The notes below the pieces were generated by a model. It was given only the letters and a program-made list of their open reading frames with translations, ran no database searches and was not told the DNA's origin. From Pseudomonadota bacterium (GTDB lineage Bacteria > Myxococcota_A > UBA9160 > SZUA-336), in contig QJZC01000010.1 of the NCBI GenBank assembly GCA_003247575.1, forward strand, positions 1 through 64,000: a stretch of 64,000 nucleotides of DNA, written 5' to 3'. Below are positions 9,458 to 17,974 of the stretch, piece after piece (the first letter of the stretch is position 1; the number at the start of each line of letters is the position of its first letter). Position numbers and translations under genes: made by a program.

Positions 9458-12406
9458 CTAGACCCCCACTTCACTCAGGAGCTGCTGATAGCGCTCGCGC
9501 CGATCGATGCGCAGACGCAAGCGGATGAACCAGAGGAGGCCGAGTGCCAGTGCGGCAGCGACGTAGTTGACGTACTCCCAGATCACCTGCCTCTCGCGTG
9601 GCAGCGGGGTCAATGTACGCGAAAACTGCGCGCGTCCTCGGATGCTGACTAGACCGCGATCTTCGAGCGACCAGTCGACCGCATTCTCGACCAGCTGTAC
9701 CGGGTTCACGTAGTCGGTTCCGAGCGTGCTGGCGGTCAAGCCGAGCATCTGATCGGAGAGGAAGTGCTTCGAGCCCAGCACGATGATGCGCGCGGCCTCC
9801 GGCGACTTGTCGATCACGCGCGTGGCCATCGGATCGGGCTCAGCTGCGGCTGCCTCGGATGCGTCGGCTTCGGCCGCTTCGTCCTCGGTGTCCTGCGCCT
9901 CCGTGTCCTGCGCGCGCGCGAGGAGCGGTGACTCCTTGCCCGCGAAGAACGAGTCGAAGCGCCCCTCGACGACGACGCCGAGCAGGTATGGACCCCCGGC
10001 TTCTCCCACGGGGAAGCCTACTGGCCCATAGACATCCGGGTTTGGCAGTAGGTTGAGATCCTCCGAGGTCCAGGCATCCGCTGAGCTCTGCAAGAGTGGA
10101 GTGACCTTTCGCGCGGGTGCCTCCGCCTCTGCTTCCACATCCGACTGAAGCGGTGCAACGGTGAGCGGTGCTGCCCAGTGCATGGTGATCTGCTCGATTC
10201 CGCCCAGAATTCCGCTCTCGTCGTCGAGGCCGCTGCGTCGCAGATCGACGAAGTAGGGGTAGTCGACGAGCTGCGTTTCCTCGATCACCAGTCCCCCGAG
10301 CCTGCGCTGTACGGGCACTGGGAAGGCTCCCATCTGAGGATCGAGAACCAGCTTCTGCTCTTGCGTGATGCCGTGGTGTTTCAGCCAGTCTTCCAGGCCC
10401 GAGGGCTCGGGACGCGCACTGAGACCGTTGCGGAAGTCGATTCCAAACGGTGCCGTGCTGACGATCACCGTCCCGCCTTGCATCAAGAACTGGTCGATGG
10501 CGAAGAGCTGGCTGTCGTCGAGGTCGCTGGGCCCGGCAAGTACCAGCAGGTCCGCCTCGGCGGGTACTCTGCCGTCTTCCAGGGTGGTCTCGGTCACGGC
10601 ATGCTCCTCGCGCAGCAGCTGACCCAGCAGCGCGTAGCGGAGACTTCCGCCTTGTTGCCCCATCGCAGCCGCTTGCGGTGGCAGCTCGCTGCTCGGGGTG
10701 TAGAGCGCCACGGTACGCAGGGATCCCGGCGTGACACGCTTGAGCGCCGCCTTGATGGCCCGCTCGAACCCGCCGCGGGTCGCGTCTTCCGGAAACGGGA
10801 CCGGCTCCGTCTTGCCGGCGGCCTCGAGCATGAACGAGAACCAGAACGGCTGCGGGTCGAACGGGCTGGTGATCAGAGGACGCAGCCCGTACTCCTCGGC
10901 GAGCCGGTCGCCGAGTGCGCCCCCATCGGACTCGGGATCAGCGTAGCTGAGCTCGAGCTTTCCACTCGACTCCGTCTGGAGCTCCCCCAGCAGCTCCTCG
11001 AGCTCACCCCGAAGCTCGCTGAGAGACCCGGGCAGCTGATCCGCGGGCGAGAGGTACGCCATCAGCCGGATGGGGCTGTCTACCCGAGCGAACAGATTGC
11101 CGCCCCCCTGATAGGCAAAGAGAACCTTGCGGATGGCGCGCGTGAGATCGTACTCCGGGTTGCGCAGGTCCACGTCGAGTTCGGTCTCGCTCGATGCTTT
11201 GACGTCGATCAGGTCTGCGAATCCGAGTGTCTCGAACTCGTCGCCGTACTGGATCACGATGTCGAAGTACGAGTTCACGACGGCGGTCTGGTACTTGTCC
11301 GCAGTGCGGAATGCCACCGGGCGAATGCCGAACTTCTCTCCGGCTTCGCGTTCCAGTTCTGGGTTGGCCAACGGGTCTATGAACTCGACGCGGACGTTCC
11401 CGTTTCCCGCTCGCGCGTACTCGTCGAGCAGGTCGCGAATCCGTGGCACGAGAGGAGCGAGCAGAGGATGCGTTTGCGAGCTGAAGTAGCCGCGAATGAG
11501 GAGTGGCTCCCTGAGGCGGCTCAAGTACCCGCGGGTGGCATCGGAGATCGAGTAGATGCTTCCCTGTGTCATGTCGATGCGCGCCCAGGCGACCGGAGCG
11601 AGCCAGAGATTCGCTGCGAGGAAATTTGCGGCGATCAAGCTGGCCAGCAGTGCGTAGCGGCGGTGACGTGCGTTGCTCTTGTTGCCTGCCCATCGGAGCC
11701 ACTCCAGGACCAGCACATTCAAGGTGAGGAAGACCCCGACCAGGCTCAGATAGAAGTAGACGTCACGCAGGTCGAGCACTCCGCGGGTGATCGATTCGAA
11801 GCGCGAGCCCGAACCGAGCAGCTTGAGCAGCTCGCTCGCGGAGTTCCCGAACAGGCTGGTGAGGCTGTCGGATCCGATGAGATAGAAGCCTCCGCACATG
11901 GCCGCGGTGACGATCAGGCTCACGATCGCATTGTCGGAGCGCGCGCTGACGAACAGGCCGATCGCGATGTACGCACTCGCAAGGAACAGGGTGGCGAGGT
12001 AGCCGCCGATTACCGGGCCCCAGTCGAGGTTGCCGAGCTGCGACACACTGAGCGGGATCGCAGCGGTCAAGAGCAGCGCCACGCCGACCAAACCGACGCA
12101 TGCGACGAACTTGCCGAGCACGAGCTGCATCGGATCCACGGGAGCGGTGAGCAAGAACTCCAGGGTTCCCGCGCGCCGTTCCTCCGACCACATCCGCATC
12201 GTGATCGCTGCGACCAGGAAGATCAGCAGCATGGGCATCCACTCGAACAGGGGGCGCACGTCGGCGATGTTGCGTGCGAAGAAGGTGTCTACCCAGAAAA
12301 AGGTGAAGAGGGTAACGCCCAGGAATGCGCCCAGGAAGATGAATGCGGTAGGAGTCTCGAAGAAGCCTTCGAACTCCTTGCGTGCGATGCGCAGCACGTC
12401 ATGCAT
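9458..12406 (-). CDS. fused GldF-like ABC permease and GldG-like auxiliary protein
   Basis: 982 residues. Residues 1-240 are an ABC-2 type permease of the GldF type with about six membrane helices (FIFLGAFLGVTLFTFFWV; RAGTLEFLLTAPV is the family signature). After a helix near 265-290 comes a long GldG-like extracytoplasmic domain of the ABC-transporter auxiliary family (about 300-880; YSISDATRGYLSRL, VEFIDPLANPE), then a low-complexity Glu/Ala/Asp linker and a C-terminal helix. In Bacteroidetes gldF and gldG are separate genes. The chosen ATG overlaps the ATPase stop by eight bases and has GGAG at normal distance. The partner ATPase precedes it and DUF4340 follows. Confidence 0.9.
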   Translation of the reverse strand: MHDVLRIARKEFEGFFETPTAFIFLGAFLGVTLFTFFWVDTFFARNIADVRPLFEWMPMLLIFLVAAITMRMWSEERRAGTLEFLLTAPVDPMQLVLGKFVACVGLVGVALLLTAAIPLSVSQLGNLDWGPVIGGYLATLFLASAYIAIGLFVSARSDNAIVSLIVTAAMCGGFYLIGSDSLTSLFGNSASELLKLLGSGSRFESITRGVLDLRDVYFYLSLVGVFLTLNVLVLEWLRWAGNKSNARHRRYALLASLIAANFLAANLWLAPVAWARIDMTQGSIYSISDATRGYLSRLREPLLIRGYFSSQTHPLLAPLVPRIRDLLDEYARAGNGNVRVEFIDPLANPELEREAGEKFGIRPVAFRTADKYQTAVVNSYFDIVIQYGDEFETLGFADLIDVKASSETELDVDLRNPEYDLTRAIRKVLFAYQGGGNLFARVDSPIRLMAYLSPADQLPGSLSELRGELEELLGELQTESSGKLELSYADPESDGGALGDRLAEEYGLRPLITSPFDPQPFWFSFMLEAAGKTEPVPFPEDATRGGFERAIKAALKRVTPGSLRTVALYTPSSELPPQAAAMGQQGGSLRYALLGQLLREEHAVTETTLEDGRVPAEADLLVLAGPSDLDDSQLFAIDQFLMQGGTVIVSTAPFGIDFRNGLSARPEPSGLEDWLKHHGITQEQKLVLDPQMGAFPVPVQRRLGGLVIEETQLVDYPYFVDLRRSGLDDESGILGGIEQITMHWAAPLTVAPLQSDVEAEAEAPARKVTPLLQSSADAWTSEDLNLLPNPDVYGPVGFPVGEAGGPYLLGVVVEGRFDSFFAGKESPLLARAQDTEAQDTEDEAAEADASEAAAAEPDPMATRVIDKSPEAARIIVLGSKHFLSDQMLGLTASTLGTDYVNPVQLVENAVDWSLEDRGLVSIRGRAQFSRTLTPLPRERQVIWEYVNYVAAALALGLLWFIRLRLRIDRRERYQQLLSEVGV

Positions 12407-13361
12407 GAGTAGAGTCTCCATTCGTCCCGGAGAGTTCGCCGAAGATCGTCTCGAGATCGCGGCGCTCGGCGTGTAGAGCGAAGAGCTGCCCGCCCGCCGA
12501 CAGGGTGTGTTCGGCGACGGTGGCCGCAACCCGATCGGAGTCGATGCCACTCTGGAGGGTGAGCATGTAGGTGAAGCGTGAGGGGGCAGTTGCGGTGTTC
12601 TCGGGTGCGATCGGCTCGACCGCGCTCACTCCCTCGAGCTTTGCGAACGACGCCTGCGCTCGCTCGGGTGTCAGGTCTACCCTGACCTGTAGCCTGCGCG
12701 CGTCACGCAGATCCGAGAGCGCGGCATCGACGACCTTGCGCCCCTTGCGGATGATCAGCGCACGGTCGCACGTTGCCTCGACCTCTTGGAGGATGTGCGT
12801 CGAGAGGATGATCGTCGCGTGCTCCGCGAGACTGCGGATGAGGTCGCGCATGTGGTGGATCTGCGTGGGATCCAACCCGTTGGTGGGCTCGTCGAGAATC
12901 AGGATCGCGGGCTGGTGCAGGATCGCCTGAGCGACGCCGACTCGCTGCCGATAGCCACGCGACAAGGTCAGGATCGGGTCCGCTGCCTTTTGCGCCAGCT
13001 CCGTGCGTCGAATTGCGGCGATCACGCGATCGCGCCGCTCGCTCTGCGGAATTCCGTGCAGCGCAGCTCCGTAGTCGAGGTAGTCGATGACCGACATCTC
13101 AGGATAGACGGGACAGTTCTCGGGTAGGTATCCGATTCGTCGCTGAACCTCTTTTCGCGCCGTCGCCAGGTTCAGCCCGTCGATCTCGATCGTGCCCGAC
13201 GAGGGCTCGAGGTAGCCTGTGAGCATCTTCATGATCGTGGTCTTCCCGGCACCGTTGTGTCCGAGCAGCCCCACGATCTCGCCTTTCCCGATCTCGAACT
13301 CTACGTCGTCCACGGCCTTGAACGTACCGTAGACCCGCGTGAGCCCAGAAACCTTGATCAT
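12399..13361 (-). CDS. ABC transporter ATP-binding protein, GldA-like
   Basis: 320 residues. It energises the ABC exporter encoded by the next two genes. Walker A is GHNGAGKT (about 34-41), the signature is LSRGYRQRV, Walker B is ILILDEPTNGLDP and the switch His lies in LSTHILQEVE. A C-terminal extension of about 80 residues beyond the nucleotide-binding domain is usual in GldA/NosF/CcmA-type ATPases. The ATG has GGGAGG six bases upstream. Its end overlaps the permease start by eight bases, showing translational coupling. The transported substrate is unknown; outside Bacteroidetes such systems are not tied to gliding. Confidence 0.93.
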   Translation of the reverse strand: MIKVSGLTRVYGTFKAVDDVEFEIGKGEIVGLLGHNGAGKTTIMKMLTGYLEPSSGTIEIDGLNLATARKEVQRRIGYLPENCPVYPEMSVIDYLDYGAALHGIPQSERRDRVIAAIRRTELAQKAADPILTLSRGYRQRVGVAQAILHQPAILILDEPTNGLDPTQIHHMRDLIRSLAEHATIILSTHILQEVEATCDRALIIRKGRKVVDAALSDLRDARRLQVRVDLTPERAQASFAKLEGVSAVEPIAPENTATAPSRFTYMLTLQSGIDSDRVAATVAEHTLSAGGQLFALHAERRDLETIFGELSGTNGDSTHA

Positions 13362-13943
13362 CGTACGCCTCCCATCACCGGGCGAGATTCTCCTGGTTGC
13401 CGTCTAGTCTGCGTCGCGCCCGGAACTCGTGGGCAGCCCACGACGCGGCCCCGCGCCAGGGTGCGACGTCCGAGAGGGCTGGAAGATTCGCTCTCTCCGT
13501 CGGCGCGGTCCAGGCGTCGCCCGGACGGCACAGGTGATTAAGCACGGGGCCCGCGACGTCAAGCGGTGGCCCGCGTCGGCAGCGAGGCACAGGCGTCGGC
13601 TGCTGCTGGGCCAGCCCGGGCCCGGGCCGTCGTCGTGCTCCGCCCGTGCGTGCGCGCGAGCCGCACTCGCATCCGCCTCCCCGAGCGCTCCCCCTCGGTT
13701 CGGCCAGCCGGAGGGTTCGGCCAGCCGGAGGGTTCGGTCCGCCGCGGTGGAGCAGCGGTCAGGCCGGGCCCCAGCGTTCTGTCGTTGCGCGGGATCGCGG
13801 GTGCGCGTCGGTGCCTCGTCGCGTGCCCTGGGACGAGTTCGGATATGGAATGCAAAGAGGTGATCTCGCTCCGCGATCCCTGCGTGCATGATCCCCTCTG
13901 ACTATGACTGGCAGGCTCTGTGGCTTCCGATTAGAGTCGGCGG
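13362..13943. other. long intergenic region, no supported gene
   Basis: 582 very GC-rich bases between divergent genes. Several open frames of 70-160 codons exist on both strands, but they overlap each other, carry Arg/Ala/Pro-rich nonsense-like translations, have no ribosome binding site and contain a 17-base tandem repeat that shifts frame, so none is called. The promoter of the ABC operon should lie close to 13362-13420. Confidence 0.5.
13697..13737. repeat. 17-base tandem repeat, 2.4 copies
   Basis: The unit GGTTCGGCCAGCCGGAG occurs perfectly at 13697-13713 and 13714-13730, with a partial third copy to 13737. A unit not divisible by three argues against this stretch being coding. Confidence 0.8.
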
Positions 13944-14453
13944 ATGGGCAAGCTTCCGATCTACGAGGTGGAGCGGCGACGCATCTACGCGGGGGCGTAT
14001 CCTCTCTGGATCGTCGACCGTTTGGTCGAGCTCGGGGTGAGAAGTTTCATCGACCTGACGGAGCCTGGAGAGCTCGATGCCCGCAATCCGTACGCGTCCT
14101 ATCAGCCCAGCCTCGACAAGGCAGCCGAAGGGCGGGACGTCTCGGTCGTGCGGCACAACTTTCCGATCGAGGACTTCGGAATTCCCGCTCCAGGAGTTCT
14201 CGACGCGGTGCTCGCGCGCATCGCCTCCGACCGTGACGCGAACCGGCCGAGCTACATCCACTGTTGGGGAGGCTACGGCCGTACGGGGATCGTGGTCGGG
14301 GCCTGGCTGGTTCAGCAGGGGCGCGCCACCGAAGCTTCTTTCGTAGACGAGATCGCACGGCTTCGAGGTGACCTTCCGAGTCACTTTAGCTCGCCGGTCA
14401 CGCGCGAGCAGATCGACTACGTGCGCAGCTTCGTGACGTCCCGCTCGAGCTGA
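13944..14453 (+). CDS. dual-specificity/tyrosine phosphatase-like protein
   Basis: 169 residues. The active-site loop IHCWGGYGRTG (Cys107, Arg113) fits the CX5R signature of protein tyrosine phosphatases, in which the Cys attacks the phosphate; Asp77 in IEDFGIP is the probable general acid. The first half (LPIYEVERRRIYAGAYP, GVRSFIDLTEPGEL) matches small cyanobacterial and proteobacterial dual-specificity phosphatases. It is cytoplasmic with no signal peptide. Its 3' end overlaps the convergent receiver-domain gene by 37 bases. The substrate (protein, inositol phosphate or other) is unknown. Confidence 0.85.
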   Translation: MGKLPIYEVERRRIYAGAYPLWIVDRLVELGVRSFIDLTEPGELDARNPYASYQPSLDKAAEGRDVSVVRHNFPIEDFGIPAPGVLDAVLARIASDRDANRPSYIHCWGGYGRTGIVVGAWLVQQGRATEASFVDEIARLRGDLPSHFSSPVTREQIDYVRSFVTSRSS

Positions 14454-14890
14454 AGCCGGCTCGCCAAGGGCGCCTCTCGGCCCAGAACGCGTTCGATCGC
14501 GCGAGAGAGATCCTCGAGGGCCAGTGGTTTCGAGAGGAACTCGCACACGCCCAAGTCTGCGCCGAGCTCGTGTGTCGCCGAGTCGAGCAGGCCACTGCAT
14601 ACGATGACCGGCAGGTCGGGGCGCAGCGAGTGAAGCTCTCTCGCCAGTGCATCGCCGTTCAGGTCAGGCATGTGCTGATCGGTGATCAACAGGTCGAACG
14701 GTTCTGGGTCTGCGCGGAAGCGTTCGAGTGCTTCGGTGCTCGAGGTCAGTGCCACTACTCCATGGCCGCAGGCGCGCAGCGCACGATAGGTCATCTGGAC
14801 GACCCTGGGGTCGTCGTCTACGAACAGGATTCGGACGTGCGTGGCGCCGCTCGTGGGAGAGCCGGCTGCGATCGGGGGGGCAGCGGACAT
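14417..14890 (-). CDS. single-domain response regulator (receiver domain)
   Basis: 157 residues: a short Ala/Pro-rich N-terminus, then one receiver domain with the acidic pair in ILFVDDDPR, the phosphoryl-accepting Asp in LLITDQHMPDLNG, a Ser in IVCSGLLDSA and Lys in EFLSKPL. There is no output domain; the remaining 30 residues are a helical tail. Stand-alone receivers act as phosphate relays or by protein contact. No histidine kinase gene is adjacent. The ATG at 14890 was preferred to one eight codons upstream. The last 37 bases overlap the convergent phosphatase gene. Confidence 0.9.
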   Translation of the reverse strand: MSAAPPIAAGSPTSGATHVRILFVDDDPRVVQMTYRALRACGHGVVALTSSTEALERFRADPEPFDLLITDQHMPDLNGDALARELHSLRPDLPVIVCSGLLDSATHELGADLGVCEFLSKPLALEDLSRAIERVLGREAPLASRLQLERDVTKLRT

Positions 14891-15047
14891 GGTGCGAGTG
14901 TAGTACAGCAACACATTTTCAGCTCGGGGCGAACCTGTGCGCCTGCCTGTTGGGCTCTGAACTTCCGTTATAGATGCAGGATTTTGCCTTTGCTAGGTCC
15001 CTGGACGAGTGCGCTGCCCGAGCGAACGTGCAGGACTCGGCTGCAAG

Positions 15048-16130
15048 CTACGGGGCCGCCTGCGGAGCCAGGCGATGGTAGAGGTCACGGTGCGTCCGGG
15101 CCGAGTCGGCCCAGGGCATGGACTCGGCGCGCGCGCGCCCGCGCGCCGCGAGTTGCCGGGAGAGCTCGGAGTCGTGTGTCGCGCGCCGGATCGCTTCGGC
15201 GATCTCTTCGGGGCGTTTGGCATCGACGAGGAGGGCGGCATCTCCGACGACCTCGGGCAGGGAAGCGGACTTGGAGCAGATCACCGGGACGGCACAGGCC
15301 AGGGCCTCGAGCGCCGTGAGCCCGAAGCCCTCGTACAGGCTCGGGACCGCGACCGCCGTGGCCGCTCCCATCAGATCGATCAACTCAGGTTCGGAGAGGC
15401 CGCACAGATGTGTAACCCGCTCTTGCATGCGCAGACGCTGGATCTCCGCCGAGAGGGCTGTCGAGCCATCGCTGGGACGCCCGACGAGAACCAGCCGGAG
15501 ATCCTGGAGCTCCACCATGGCACGCACCAGGGACACGAAGTTCTTCCGTGGGGTCAGCAGCCCGATCGAGAGCACGTACTCCCCATGGATCCCGCGCAAG
15601 CGCCGCTTGGTGGCTACGTCTGCCGGCTTGAAGCGCTCTGTGTCCACTCCGTGGAGGATCGGGTGGATCCGGTCGTTCGGGAATCCGTATTGGTCTGCGA
15701 CCTCGTCCGCCATGAACTGGCTCGGTGTGATCACGTGGTCCGCGAGCCCGAGGACCTGCGAGAACCGCGCGCTCCGTTTGCGATGCCACTCGGGGCTGCA
15801 CCAGTGGGGATTCCGGACTGCGTTCAGATCATGGACGGTGACCAGCTTCGTGATCTTGGGTGTGCGCGGAAGATACGCCCCCATCGAGTGGAGCAGTCGG
15901 GCATCGCGTAGCAGCAGGCGATTGAACGGGTCCTGGATTGCGCGCGTGCTCGCGTTCGGCTTGTGCGGATCGAAGAGATTCCCGCGGCGCCAGCGCGACC
16001 AGCGCGCGCACAGGAGGTAGCGCGTCGTAGGGTCGTGCTCGAGGAGCTCCGAGACGATGCTGCGGATGCAGCCTCCGATCCCTCCGAAAGGCGGCACGCC
16101 CGCGGCCGAGCTCACCTCGAGTGCAATCAT
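15048..16130 (-). CDS. glycosyltransferase family 4 protein
   Basis: 360 residues with GT-B architecture. The N-terminal half has a glycine-rich start (PPFGGIGGCIRSIV) and the C-terminal half has YVLSIGLLTPRKNFVSLVRA and the donor-binding signature PSLYEGFGLTALEALAC, both typical of GT4 retaining transferases that add sugars from nucleotide-sugar donors to lipids or polysaccharides. The ATG at 16130 gives a normal N-terminus, with AAGGAGG about 12 bases upstream; the frame continues 30 codons further without similarity. It is isolated, with no neighbouring polysaccharide genes, so the acceptor is unknown. A divergent LLM oxidoreductase follows. Confidence 0.9.
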   Translation of the reverse strand: MIALEVSSAAGVPPFGGIGGCIRSIVSELLEHDPTTRYLLCARWSRWRRGNLFDPHKPNASTRAIQDPFNRLLLRDARLLHSMGAYLPRTPKITKLVTVHDLNAVRNPHWCSPEWHRKRSARFSQVLGLADHVITPSQFMADEVADQYGFPNDRIHPILHGVDTERFKPADVATKRRLRGIHGEYVLSIGLLTPRKNFVSLVRAMVELQDLRLVLVGRPSDGSTALSAEIQRLRMQERVTHLCGLSEPELIDLMGAATAVAVPSLYEGFGLTALEALACAVPVICSKSASLPEVVGDAALLVDAKRPEEIAEAIRRATHDSELSRQLAARGRARAESMPWADSARTHRDLYHRLAPQAAP

Positions 16131-16299
16131 GCAGCTGGCAGTCCTCCTTGCGTGGCCGGACCGATCGAGCCCGTGCGAGGTGCGCGAGGGTAGCACGCTC
16201 GCTTGCAATGGCGTCATCATGTGCCCTGCCGAGAGCAGGTCGAGCGGGGACGACAGGCGGGGAGGGTCCCGGCGGGTTCCGCGCGCGGGAGCAGAAAGG

Positions 16300-17250
16300 A
16301 TGACAGCGGTGAAGATTGGCGTTTCGGTACAGAGTGCCTATCCGCGGAGCACCGATCCCCGAACGGGAGCCGGTTGGATGATCGAACGCGCGCGCGTCGC
16401 GCAGCAGGCGGGCCTGGACTCGCTCTTCGTGGGCGATCATCATGCGACGCCTACGCCGTACTACCAGAACGTCGCGATGCTGGGGCGCATGATTGCAGAG
16501 TGGGATGCGCGGCCCGTGGGCGCATTGTTTCTACTTCCACTCTGGCATCCGGTGCTGGTTGCCGAGCAAGTCGCCACCCTGGCGTGCCTGGCGCGCGGAC
16601 CGTTCGTGCTCCAGTGTGCGATCGGCGGTGCGCACGGGGGCTTCGACGAGTTCGGGATCGACGCGCGTCAGCGACCGTCGCGTTTCGAGCAGAGCCTCGA
16701 CCTGCTACGGCGGCTCTGGAGCGGGGAGACACTGGATGCCAGCGGTCGCTTCAGTCTCCGGGGAGCACGCGTCGCCCCGCTCCCGCCCGAGCCGATTCAG
16801 GTCTGGATCGGTGCGTCGGCGCGTCCGGCCATTGCGCGTGCGGCTCGGATGGGAGACGGCTGGATCGCGGCGCCAGCTCTGCCGCCGGCAGCCGCGCGCG
16901 ACCAGCTCGAGCTCTACAGGAATCTGTGTGGCGAGGCCGGACGCGCTCCCGGTCGGGCAGTGCTGCGACGCGACGTCTACGTCTCGTCCTCCGAAGAGGA
17001 CGCGGTTTCCGTGCGCCGGGGTGCCCTCGACGCGGGCTATCGCGGCTTCCCAGAAGAGGCGATCGTGTGCGGGAGTGTCGAGCGTGTGGCTGACCTGTTC
17101 ACGGAGTTCGCGGAGATGGGGTACGACGAGATCTTGGTTCGCAACCTGGTGGGCGATCAGAAGAGGGCGCTCAGCTGTCTCGAACAGGTAGGTCGGGTGC
17201 GCGAGCTACTCGTTGCGAGGGGCGTTGCATCCGGGGAAGTGCCCCGATGA
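16300..17250 (+). CDS. LLM class (F420-type) oxidoreductase
   Basis: 316 residues with the luciferase-like TIM barrel: VKIGVSVQSAYP at the start, AGLDSLFVGDHHATP, the pocket strand LPLWHPVLVAEQVATL and the conserved VWIGASARPAIARAARMGDGW. It is one of three LLM proteins in the window and not closely similar to the others. The ATG at 16300 was chosen because it gives the normal N-terminus; about 80 upstream in-frame codons lack similarity. Its stop overlaps the purN start in ATGA, so the two are translated together. Cofactor (F420 or FMN) and substrate are inferred only to family level. Confidence 0.87.
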   Translation: MTAVKIGVSVQSAYPRSTDPRTGAGWMIERARVAQQAGLDSLFVGDHHATPTPYYQNVAMLGRMIAEWDARPVGALFLLPLWHPVLVAEQVATLACLARGPFVLQCAIGGAHGGFDEFGIDARQRPSRFEQSLDLLRRLWSGETLDASGRFSLRGARVAPLPPEPIQVWIGASARPAIARAARMGDGWIAAPALPPAAARDQLELYRNLCGEAGRAPGRAVLRRDVYVSSSEEDAVSVRRGALDAGYRGFPEEAIVCGSVERVADLFTEFAEMGYDEILVRNLVGDQKRALSCLEQVGRVRELLVARGVASGEVPR

Positions 17251-17921
17251 GCCGGCTCCGTGTGGCGGCGCTGTTCTCGGGCGGTGGCACGAACCTGGGT
17301 CACCTGCTCGATGCGGTCGACGCCGGGCGGCTGGAGGTCGACTTCGTCGGAGCGATCTCGTCGAAAACTGGAGTGGCCGGGATCGCGCGCGCCGAGAGTC
17401 GGGGAGTGCCCGTGTACGTGGTTTCGCGCCGTGAGCTCGGGGGTGGCGAGCCTTTCCAAGAGCGTGTGCACGTGCTTCTGGGGGAGCTGGAACCCGATCT
17501 GGTGGTGCTGTGTGGCTTCCTGTCGAAGCTCTCACTCCGACAGTACTCGAGGCGCACGATGAACATCCATCCATCGCTGATCCCCGCGTTCTGCGGTCCC
17601 GGCTTCTATGGCGAGCGTGTGCACCGCACGGTGCTGGAGTCCGGGGTCAAGTGGACGGGCGCTACCGTCCACTTCTGCGACGACGAGTATGATACGGGCC
17701 CCATCATTCTCCAGCAGCCTGTTCCGGTCTTCGATGACGACTCGATCGACTCGCTGGCGGCGCGTGTCCAGCTCGCCGAGAAGCAGATCTATCCCGAGGC
17801 TGTGCAGCTCTTCGCCGAGGGACGTCTCGAGATTCGGGGGCATCGGGTCTGCACCCGTGGCGCTTCGTGCTCGACGTCGCTACCGAGCGGACGGTCGGAT
17901 GCGGTGGAAACGCCGGGCTAA
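17247..17921 (+). CDS. purN: phosphoribosylglycinamide formyltransferase (PurN)
   Basis: 224 residues. PurN transfers a formyl group from 10-formyltetrahydrofolate to GAR in the third step of purine synthesis. The phosphate-binding FSGGGTNL is near residues 10-17, the catalytic Asn and His are in NIHPSLIPAF (about 105-115) and the Asp in EYDTGPIILQ. The variant CGPGFYGERVH, instead of PGLHAQ-type sequence, is seen in a known subgroup. The last 25 or so residues are an unconserved tail. The start overlaps the preceding LLM gene by four bases. No other purine gene is nearby. Confidence 0.92.
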   Translation: MSRLRVAALFSGGGTNLGHLLDAVDAGRLEVDFVGAISSKTGVAGIARAESRGVPVYVVSRRELGGGEPFQERVHVLLGELEPDLVVLCGFLSKLSLRQYSRRTMNIHPSLIPAFCGPGFYGERVHRTVLESGVKWTGATVHFCDDEYDTGPIILQQPVPVFDDDSIDSLAARVQLAEKQIYPEAVQLFAEGRLEIRGHRVCTRGASCSTSLPSGRSDAVETPG

Positions 17922-17974
17922 GGTCGCTCACTCAACTGGCCGATCGCCGCTAGAGGAGCGCGAATCAGGCCGAG

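Noticed and set aside
10178..12412. A 744-codon plus-strand frame opposite the GldF-GldG gene
   Set aside because: Antisense frame of a gene with clear domains; no own motifs.
13404..13889. Frames of 100-160 codons in the 13362-13943 gap
   Set aside because: No ribosome sites, mutually overlapping and containing a 17-base repeat that breaks codon phase.
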